Below, piece after piece: positions 1 through 4,583 of a stretch of DNA of 5,907 nucleotides. A program made the position numbers and the translations under genes. Each line of letters starts with the position of its first letter. Position 1 is the first letter of the stretch. Under the pieces are notes generated by a model, which was not told the DNA's origin, ran no database searches, and saw only the letters and a program-made list of their open reading frames with translations. The DNA is from JAUXIQ01 sp030620925 [NCBI: Nitrospinota bacterium] (lineage in GTDB: Bacteria > JAUXIQ01), in assembly GCA_030620925.1 (NCBI GenBank), contig JAUXIQ010000147.1, positions 1 through 5,907 on the forward strand. The letters run 5' to 3'.

Positions 1-93
1 CAGCGTAAAGGCGGTTTCAAAGATTTCCTGAAAGCCCGGGACGGCGACTTCCTGCCCGAACCCTTCGGGCCGAAGTCTGCGCCGAAAAAGTAA
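1..93 (+). CDS. C-terminal fragment of an unidentified protein (possibly crotonase family)
   Basis: The window opens inside a reading frame that runs 30 codons to a TAA at 91-93; its start lies upstream. The tail is basic and ends in KSAPKK. The stretch GGFKDFLKARDGDF loosely recalls the end of enoyl-CoA hydratase (crotonase) proteins, where a helix of the type 'EGxxAFLEKR' precedes a short tail, and an acyl-CoA dehydrogenase lies nearby. This is a resemblance only, and no catalytic region is visible. Codon use looks like that of the neighbours. It is on the same strand as the regulator gene but separated by 155 bp with its own promoter, so it probably belongs to a preceding transcription unit. 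Confidence is fair that it is a real gene end and low for any function. Confidence 0.6.
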   Translation, partial: QRKGGFKDFLKARDGDFLPEPFGPKSAPKK

Positions 94-179
94 CGGGGCC
101 AAATTCATATTCCATACTACCGGGCCGTTTCCGACGGTCAGTGACTGAGTCCACCCTTCAGGCGGGAGAAAAATTGTTC

Positions 180-208
180 TTGACACCTTTCGCCTGATCG
201 GTGATAAT
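180..208 (+). promoter_or_regulatory. sigma70-type promoter of the TetR-family gene
   Basis: A perfect -35 box TTGACA (180-185) is followed after exactly 17 bp by GATAAT (203-208), a 5/6 match to the -10 consensus. Transcription should start near 215, inside the inverted repeat at 204-227, about 34 nt before the ATG at 249. The near-consensus boxes imply a strong promoter unless repressed, and the overlap with the palindrome implies it is repressed by the product of the gene it drives. Confidence 0.8.
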
Positions 209-227
209 ACCAACTGGTTGGTATTAT
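204..227 (+). promoter_or_regulatory. palindromic operator, likely bound by the adjacent TetR-type repressor
   Basis: The arms ATAATACCAAC (204-214) and GTTGGTATTAT (217-227) are exact reverse complements of 11 bp each around a 2-nt centre TG. The size and symmetry are typical of TetR-family operators. The site covers most of the -10 box and the expected transcription start, so a bound dimer would block RNA polymerase. This indicates negative autoregulation of the gene at 249-842. A degenerate second copy lies at 863-880. Confidence 0.8.
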
Positions 228-248
228 AGATAGAAGGATGATCGATAA

Positions 249-842
249 ATGGATAGTTATACTCAGAAGAGAGAACATATCGTCAAAACCGCCGCCAGGC
301 TGGTGCACGTCAACGGGTTCAACAACACCAGCATAGACGACGTCTTGAAAGAAGGCGGCGTGGGTAAGGGCCAGTTCTTCTACTACTTCAAGAACAAGGA
401 AGAGCTGGGATACGCCATCCTGGATAGCCAGTCGAAGTCCACCGCCGAGAGATTGTGGGATCCCGCCTTTAACAGCGACCTTGACCCCCTGGGCAAGATA
501 TACAGGTTGCTGGATAACGTGGTGAAAGTCCATCGGGAACGGGGATGTACCGGAGGATGCCCTATAGGCAGCATGGCCCTGGAGATGGGAGACATACATG
601 AGGGTTTCAGGAAAAAGACGGACGGAGTTTTCCGTTCCTGGGCCCGGAGGATAAAAAAGACTCTCCGTGAAGGGGTGAAAGACGGCCAGATAAGGGAAGA
701 TGTCAACGTCGATGAGCTGGCTGATTTTATTGTCGCCTCCATACAGGGGGCCATTCTGCTTTGCGTGGCCGGTAAGGATATAAGGGTGATGCGGAGATGT
801 TTCCGGAACCTTAAGAAACATCTGGAGTCTTTGCGGGTCTAG
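249..842 (+). CDS. TetR/AcrR-family transcriptional repressor with a CxxxC ligand-domain motif
   Basis: This 197-residue protein has the length and layout of a TetR regulator. An N-terminal three-helix DNA-binding domain (about residues 7-55) includes the recognition region TSIDDVLKEGGVGKGQFFYYF, followed by KNKEEL. The rest is a helical ligand-binding and dimerisation domain. Residues 100-107 read CTGGCPIG; a cysteine-bearing motif at this position is typical of the TetR subgroup that includes NemR- and AcuR-like regulators, some of which sense electrophiles or oxidants through cysteine. Redox or electrophile sensing is therefore plausible but unproven, and the ligand is unknown. The start is supported by AGAAGGA at 232-238, 10 nt before the ATG. 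Its promoter is covered by a palindrome, suggesting autorepression. It lies 145 bp upstream of, and on the same strand as, the FMN-barrel and selenoprotein genes, which it may also control. Confidence 0.93.
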   Translation: MDSYTQKREHIVKTAARLVHVNGFNNTSIDDVLKEGGVGKGQFFYYFKNKEELGYAILDSQSKSTAERLWDPAFNSDLDPLGKIYRLLDNVVKVHRERGCTGGCPIGSMALEMGDIHEGFRKKTDGVFRSWARRIKKTLREGVKDGQIREDVNVDELADFIVASIQGAILLCVAGKDIRVMRRCFRNLKKHLESLRV

Positions 843-862
843 TATTTTTGTGAATATTCACT

Positions 863-880
863 ATACGGGCCGGTTGGTGT
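863..880 (+). promoter_or_regulatory. degenerate second TetR operator ahead of the FMN-barrel gene (candidate)
   Basis: ATACGGGCCGGTTGGTGT matches the 18-bp core of the operator at 207-224 at 13 of 18 positions. The right half GTTGGT is intact, and the left half keeps ATAC and one C. It lies in the gap between the regulator gene and the FMN-barrel gene, where a second control site would be expected. Just upstream is a perfect 12-bp palindrome GTGAATATTCAC (850-861), which may be another protein-binding site. No convincing -35/-10 pair is visible in this gap, so the downstream genes may depend partly on read-through from the promoter at 180-208. A chance match is possible. Confidence 0.35.
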
Positions 881-972
881 TGGGATTGGATAAGTCCGGA
901 CCGGAGTAAAAGAGGTATCCGAGGATGACGTCACCGGGAAGGCGAAGGAGGTTTTCATTCTAGGGATTATAA

Positions 973-990
973 AGAAGGAGATAAAACTTG
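973..990 (+). promoter_or_regulatory. ribosome binding site that fixes a TTG start
   Basis: AGAAGGAG (973-980) lies 7 nt before TTG at 988-990. In this frame there are stops at 961-963, 970-972 and 982-984, so translation cannot begin earlier. The first in-frame ATG (1006-1008) is 25 nt from the Shine-Dalgarno sequence, too far to use it. TTG is therefore the best start, giving an N-terminus MQYDELMETA that fits the family. Confidence 0.8.
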
Positions 991-1971
991 CAATATGATG
1001 AATTGATGGAAACGGCCCTTATGAAGATGGAAGAGAAGGGGGCGCTCAAGCGGTACACGGGTAAGGGAGCCGAGACCGGTTATGCCGGGAGATACAACAG
1101 AGAAATTTTCAAGGCCTTCGGCTTCAAGTTCAGGATGATAGATGCTGTAGCCGCCGATACATCCATGACGCTGTTCGGCAGACAGTTCAAGACCCCCGTT
1201 ATGTGCGCTGCCTTGTCAGGGATGACGGATATCACCGATGAGCCTTTAGCTAAAATAGCGAAAGGGGTTTCGGAAGCGGAATCCCTGATGTGGGTGGGTA
1301 TCACAAACGAGGAGCAATTCAGCAGTGTCCTTGCCACTGGAGCGCCCACGGTACGCATAGTAAAGCCCTTTGCGGATATGGAGAAGATGTATGGTGAAAT
1401 CAGGCAAGCCGAAGACGGAGGGGCGTTTGCCGTGGGCACGGATATAGACTTTTTCTTCGGTGGAAAGGTCGGGGAGAGGATGTTTGCCCCTGCCGCCATG
1501 GGTCCCAAGAATAGCGAAGAACTCAAGGAGCTCATCTCAGCCACCCGGTTACCCTTCATCTTGAAAGGGGTGCTCAGTGCGGAGGATGCTCGGCGGGCCG
1601 TCGATTTGGGGGCCGGAGGGATAGTGGTTTCCAATCACGGGGCGGCCATTATAGACTTCAGCGCCCATCCCCTGGAGGTGCTGCCCGAAATAAAAGAAGC
1701 AGTAGGGGATAAGATACCGGTGTTTGCGGATAGCGGGTTCTTGAGGGGTTCGGACATTGTTAAAGCGCTGGCCCTGGGGGCGGATGCCGTTTGTGTGGGT
1801 AAGGCTCTCATTATGGGACTGGCGGCCAATGAGAGCGATGGGGTCAGGGAAATGGTGGAGATATTGACCGAGGAAGTGCGCCGGATTATGTCTGTTACCG
1901 GATGTCCTGATCTATCCAGTGTTGATGAGTCTATCCTGGTGAGGAGAAATCTTTTCCTGCAGGAAGACTGA
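988..1971 (+). CDS. divergent FMN-dependent alpha-hydroxy-acid dehydrogenase-like protein (FMN_dh fold)
   Basis: This 327-residue TIM-barrel protein aligns along its length with the glycolate oxidase / lactate dehydrogenase (LldD) family. LFGRQFKTPVMCAALSGM (63-80) matches the early barrel strands. PFILKGVLSAEDARRAVDLGAGGIVVSNHG (189-218) contains the conserved Lys193 and the catalytic-type His217. PVFADSGFLRGSDIVKALALGADAV (244-268) matches the FMN-phosphate region. Several hallmarks are altered. The substrate-carboxylate Arg of the SNHGxR motif is Ala220. The DGGxR arginine is Leu252. The usual GR of the next loop is GK (271-272). No Tyr is seen where glycolate oxidase has its active-site QLY (here about 123-127, RIVKP). 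FMN binding is likely, but classical oxidation of 2-hydroxy acids is doubtful. It starts at TTG and is followed after 56 bp by the selenoprotein gene, with which it probably forms an operon. Other TIM-barrel FMN enzymes, such as type 2 IPP isomerase-like proteins, fit less well. The substrate is unknown. Confidence 0.85.
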   Translation: MQYDELMETALMKMEEKGALKRYTGKGAETGYAGRYNREIFKAFGFKFRMIDAVAADTSMTLFGRQFKTPVMCAALSGMTDITDEPLAKIAKGVSEAESLMWVGITNEEQFSSVLATGAPTVRIVKPFADMEKMYGEIRQAEDGGAFAVGTDIDFFFGGKVGERMFAPAAMGPKNSEELKELISATRLPFILKGVLSAEDARRAVDLGAGGIVVSNHGAAIIDFSAHPLEVLPEIKEAVGDKIPVFADSGFLRGSDIVKALALGADAVCVGKALIMGLAANESDGVREMVEILTEEVRRIMSVTGCPDLSSVDESILVRRNLFLQED

Positions 1972-2027
1972 ACCCGGAATTTAGGTCTTTTAACGCAGTT
2001 CAAACTTTATTAGAGGAGAACAGAAAG

Positions 2028-2885
2028 ATGATCGACGGATTTAAATTCTGTCCACCAGGGCTTCCCGACCGGCTTCAGCAGATGAAGTTCGTGGAGCATG
2101 AAGATATTCCCTGGGCACCCGTGAACAAGAAGATAGAAGACTGCAAGTTCGCTATCCTCTCCACCGCGGGTATCTCCATGAAAGGGGATGTTCCATTCGA
2201 TATGGAGCGCGAGTATAAGGAACCTACCTGGGGCGACCCGACTTTCAGGGTGATTCCAAAGGATGCCAAGCAGGCTGACCTTGAGGTAAATCATCTGCAC
2301 ATAAATACCAGAGATATCGAAAAGGACTTCAACTGCGCCTTCCCTCTCGACCGTTTCAAAGAGCTGGAAGAGCAGGGACGGATAGGCTCCTTCGCCGAGA
2401 ATAACTACTCAATAATGGGATACCTACCCACCCCTCATACCGGTGAGCTTATCAAAGGGACTGCTCCTGCAATAGCCGATAAGATGAAGGCGGATGGTGT
2501 GGATGCGGCGTTTATGGCCCCCGTCTGACCGCTCTGCAACCAGTCCGTGGGACTGGTTCAGAGGATAGTTGAGGAAGCAGGCATTCCCACCATATCCCTG
2601 ACTCTGCTGCCGTTCATCACCCGCAAGGTGAAGGTTCCCAGGGCTCTGGCGATTGAGTTCCCCTTCGGCCATCCTTTCGGGAAACCTTTCGACAATGAGC
2701 AGCAGCTCAGCATCATAAACGATGGTTTGAGGGAGCTGGAATCCATCCAAGAGGCGGGCACTATTCTGGACCTTCCTTATAAGTGGCCCGAAGAGGACTT
2801 CAAGAAGCAGGACTGGTGGCCGGAGGAGCACCCGCCCATAGTCAAGTTCATGCAGGAACAGCTAGCCAAGAAGAATAAGAAGTAA
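2028..2885 (+). CDS. selenoprotein of the GrdB/PrdB reductase family (Sec at an in-frame TGA)
   Basis: Read through the TGA at 2526-2528, this is one frame of 285 residues ending at TAA 2883-2885. Residues 41-51 (FAILSTAGISM), the NHLHINTRDIEKDFNCAFPLDRFKEL block (88-113) and the segment around the TGA match the Sec subunit of D-proline reductase (PrdB) and its relative GrdB of glycine, sarcosine and betaine reductases. The TGA is codon 167 and falls at the Sec position of those proteins, giving U167-P-L-C170, a UxxC redox pair, followed by GLVQRIVEEAGIPTISLT as in PrdB/GrdB. These enzymes reductively cleave substrates through a selenoether; the substrate here is unknown. AGAGGAG (2012-2018) precedes ATG 2028 by 9 nt. 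A SECIS-like hairpin follows the TGA. No pyruvoyl partner (PrdA/GrdE type) is adjacent; the neighbour is the FMN-barrel gene. No signal peptide is seen, so it is cytoplasmic. TGA is also a true stop in the neighbouring genes, so context-dependent decoding is required. The alternative is a nonsense mutation, which I consider unlikely. Confidence 0.88.
2526..2563 (+). promoter_or_regulatory. bacterial SECIS element with its Sec TGA codon
   Basis: Three nucleotides after the TGA (2526-2528), CTCTG (2532-2536) pairs with CAGAG (2559-2563), and AACCAGTCC (2538-2546) pairs with GGACTGGTT (2550-2558). This leaves one bulged C (2537) and a GUG apical loop (2547-2549). All 14 pairs are Watson-Crick. 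The apical loop begins 18 nt after the TGA and has G as its first base. This agrees with the known bacterial SECIS pattern of a hairpin directly downstream of the Sec codon with a G near the start of the apical loop. E. coli fdhF has a bulged U rather than C. The expected role is to recruit SelB with Sec-tRNA during translation. Confidence 0.85.
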
Positions 2886-2890
2886 GAACA

Positions 2891-2924
2891 TTGAGGGAAC
2901 CCTTTTGAAAAAGGGTTCCCTCAA
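2891..2924 (+). terminator. strong hairpin just after the selenoprotein gene (terminator-like)
   Basis: TTGAGGGAACCCTTT (2891-2905) pairs perfectly with AAAGGGTTCCCTCAA (2910-2924) around a TGAA loop, a 15-bp stem starting 5 nt after the stop codon. The position suggests transcript termination or 3' end protection for the FMN-barrel/selenoprotein unit. It is not a classical intrinsic terminator, because C-rich sequence rather than a T-run follows. The right arm is one copy of a short sequence that recurs at 3093-3107 and 3132-3146. Confidence 0.6.
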
Positions 2925-3146
2925 ACTCCCCCCAAAACTTTTGTCATTGTCGATTGGTGCTTTCCCTCACTGACGTTCTGGATAATGTTTATTAGGTCTA
3001 TTCCTATTGGCGGTGTTCGGATTAGTTTACCCTGAGCGGCATCATACCCAAAAGATTCGGAGGGAATTTGCCCCGCGGAAGGCGGGGTTTTCAAAAGGGT
3101 TTCCTCAGTAGCATGGGGAAGATATTTTTATAAAAAAGTTTCCTCA
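2908..3146 (+). repeat. three dispersed copies of an AAAAGGGTTTCCTCA-type repeat in the 2886-3150 gap
   Basis: Related 15-17-bp segments occur at 2908-2924 (AAAAAGGGTTCCCTCAA), 3093-3107 (AAAAGGGTTTCCTCA) and 3132-3146 (AAAAAAGTTTCCTCA), all in the same orientation. The first is one arm of the hairpin at 2891-2924, and the last ends 5 bp before the acyl-CoA dehydrogenase stop codon. They look like remnants of a hairpin-type intergenic repeat. Nothing protein-coding is recognisable in the 265-bp gap. The segments 2965-2982 and 3024-3037 (the latter reads GCTCAGGGTAAACT on the - strand) vaguely resemble intergenic repeats seen in some environmental bacterial genomes, but this is an impression only. 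Confidence 0.5.
3071..3091 (+). terminator. short GC-rich hairpin followed by TTTT
   Basis: CCCCGC (3071-3076) pairs with GCGGGG (3082-3087) across a GGAAG loop, and TTTT (3088-3091) follows directly. This is the form of a small intrinsic terminator reading on the + strand. It would catch + strand transcripts passing the hairpin at 2891-2924 before they run antisense into the acyl-CoA dehydrogenase gene. The stem is short and the T-run brief, so efficiency is uncertain. Confidence 0.5.
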
Positions 3147-3150
3147 AACA

Positions 3151-4308
3151 TCAATAGGAGCGTGGCAGGCCCAACGATTCGGCAATGAAATTGCGGGCCA
3201 TGTCGTTACTCACCGGACTGAAAGTGCCCAGCCGCGCGTCGCGAAAGTAGCGCTGCATGTCCTGCTCCATAAGGTAGCCGTGCCCCCCCAATATGTGCAT
3301 CCCAGTGGAAGCGGACCTGAATGCGACCTCGGAAGCTATCATCTTGGCCATGGTGGCCTCGTAGCCGCAGGGTCGGCCGAGAGATTGCAGCCATGCCGCG
3401 CGGTATACCTGCCACCTGGCGCACTCCACCTCCGCGGCTATATTGGCGATGCGATGCTGGATGGACTGGAATTGGCCGATGGGTTTATCGAAAGCGTGTC
3501 GCTGTTTGGCGTATTCCAGCATGTCCTCTAAAGCCGCCTGGGCGATGCCTACTCCCATGGCCCCCAGGGTTATTCGCTCGTTGTTGAGGGTTTGCAGCAG
3601 GTGGTACCAGCCCTTGTCTATCTGCCCCAGGAGGTTCGTCTTGGGGACCTTCACATCTTGCAAGATGATATGGTTTATGCCAGATGCGCGCATGCCGAAC
3701 TGGTTCAGGCGCTCCACGGTGATGCCCGGGCTTTTCATGTCGGTGATGATCAGGGACAGCCCGTGAGATTTCTTGGGAATGGGCTGGCCCGTGCGGGCCA
3801 CGGTGACCATGAAGTCCGCTTCATGGGCCAGGGTGATAAACATCTTCTCCCCGTTGATTACGAAGTTATCCCCGTCATACTCCGCCCGGGTGGTGAGTGA
3901 AAGGACGTCGCTGCCGCCGCTGGCTTCCGTCAATCCCAGGGCGTAGAGTATCTCCCCTCTGGCCAGCCTGGGCAGATATTCCGCCTTCTGCTCGGGGCTT
4001 CCGAAATAGTCTATGGATTTACCCCCGAAGCACATGGATACCACGTAGGCCAGGGCGCCGGCGGTGAGTCCCCTCGCTAATTCCTCTATCAGAATGGTCA
4101 TATCCATTTCCGTGCCGCCGGTGCCGCCATACTCCTTGGGGAGAGGCAGACCCAGCCAGCCCATTTCCGCCATTCTATTCCACAGCTCGCGGGGGAATCG
4201 GCGTTGTTCGTCGCACTCCCGCGCATAAGACCTGGGGAACTCTTTTTCCAGAAGTCTCCGGACAGAATCCTTTAGCATCTGTTGTTCTTCGCTGAAATCG
4301 AAGTCCAT
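3151..4308 (-). CDS. acyl-CoA dehydrogenase (FAD-dependent)
   Basis: This 385-residue protein is full length for the family, which oxidises acyl-CoA thioesters to 2-enoyl-CoA and passes electrons to ETF. The N-terminal helical domain begins MDFDFSEEQQMLKDSVRRLL. The middle domain carries YALGLTEASGGSD (122-134), the FAD/substrate motif, and INGEKMFIT (151-159). The C-terminal domain carries QRHAFDKPIGQFQSIQHRIA (270-289) and GGHGYLMEQDMQRYFRDAR (341-359). At the usual medium-chain catalytic Glu position (YEGT) this protein has SPVS (364-367). Glu244 in LNNER lies where isovaleryl- and long-chain-type enzymes place their base, so it is the likely catalytic residue. The ending SPVSNDMARNFIAESLGLPRSY is, as I recall, shared by a distinct clade of anaerobe dehydrogenases. 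The ATG at 4308 is preceded by a GGGAGGG Shine-Dalgarno sequence. The gene is convergent with the selenoprotein unit and divergent from nadB. The substrate cannot be told from sequence. Confidence 0.93.
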   Translation of the reverse strand: MDFDFSEEQQMLKDSVRRLLEKEFPRSYARECDEQRRFPRELWNRMAEMGWLGLPLPKEYGGTGGTEMDMTILIEELARGLTAGALAYVVSMCFGGKSIDYFGSPEQKAEYLPRLARGEILYALGLTEASGGSDVLSLTTRAEYDGDNFVINGEKMFITLAHEADFMVTVARTGQPIPKKSHGLSLIITDMKSPGITVERLNQFGMRASGINHIILQDVKVPKTNLLGQIDKGWYHLLQTLNNERITLGAMGVGIAQAALEDMLEYAKQRHAFDKPIGQFQSIQHRIANIAAEVECARWQVYRAAWLQSLGRPCGYEATMAKMIASEVAFRSASTGMHILGGHGYLMEQDMQRYFRDARLGTFSPVSNDMARNFIAESLGLPRSY

Positions 4309-4483
4309 TCCTATTTCCCTCCCTCAGGAAAATCGATCTCTTAAAGTAACGAAATAAATATTGCGAAACGCCGACGGTTAAGCATATTTTATTAGATAGC
4401 GCCGCACAAGGGAAGTTCCAATACTCTCCATTATAATTATATTTCACATTTACCGGTACATTCCATGAACATGATCATCTATT

Positions 4484-4505
4484 GCATCGTCTCAAGGGCC
4501 GATGC
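4484..4505. repeat. inverted repeat upstream of the nadB promoter
   Basis: GCATCG (4484-4489) and CGATGC (4500-4505) are exact 6-bp inverted arms 10 nt apart. They end 5 bp before the -35 box of the proposed nadB promoter. A regulator-binding site is possible, but arms this short can arise by chance and I do not recognise the motif. Confidence 0.25.
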
Positions 4506-4510
4506 GCAGG

Positions 4511-4539
4511 TTGTAATAAATAACGTTGGATGTTAAAAT
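4511..4539 (+). promoter_or_regulatory. nadB: extended -10 promoter for nadB
   Basis: TTGTAA (4511-4516, 4/6 match to the -35 consensus) is followed after 17 bp by TAAAAT (4534-4539, 5/6 match to the -10 consensus). TG at 4531-4532 is in the extended -10 position. Transcription would start near 4546, about 38 nt before the GTG start. The rest of the divergent 4309-4583 region holds AT-rich stretches, including TATAAT on the - strand near 4431-4442, which might serve the acyl-CoA dehydrogenase. No good -35 box for it was found. Confidence 0.6.
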
Positions 4540-4583
4540 TAATTTAGCTTAATTATGGCGTCTTTTCTACGGAGGCATCCGGA

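Noticed and set aside
123-148. Small inverted repeats (GGCCGT/ACGGTC and TCAGT-G-ACTGA) after the first gene
   Set aside because: The stems are only 5-6 bp, one has a G-T pair, and no T-run follows, so they are not supported as a terminator or operator.
138-821. Long open frame on the - strand opposite the TetR gene
   Set aside because: It is antisense to a clearly recognisable TetR protein, matches no family I know, and the + strand frame has a promoter and ribosome site.
926-933. TGACGTCA palindrome in the gap before the FMN-barrel gene
   Set aside because: An 8-bp palindrome is expected by chance, and I see no partner site or promoter geometry.
945-951. Strong AAGGAGG Shine-Dalgarno-like sequence
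   Set aside because: No ATG, GTG or TTG lies at a usable distance, and the downstream frame of the FMN-barrel gene has stops at 961-963, 970-972 and 982-984. The site at 973-980 is the real one.
968-973. TATAAA as a -10 box for the FMN-barrel gene
   Set aside because: No -35 box lies 15-19 bp upstream, and the transcript would start at or after the ribosome binding site.
2526-2528. TGA as a nonsense mutation making a pseudogene
   Set aside because: The TGA sits at the family's Sec position, a Cys follows at +3, a SECIS-like hairpin follows, and the frame is otherwise intact to the end.
2547-2885. Separate 112-residue protein starting at GTG 2547
   Set aside because: It is the C-terminal part of the selenoprotein in the same frame. 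The GTG is the apical loop of the SECIS hairpin and has no ribosome binding site of its own.
3280-3900. Several + strand open frames across the acyl-CoA dehydrogenase gene
   Set aside because: They are shadows of the well-supported - strand gene, overlap one another and match no known family.
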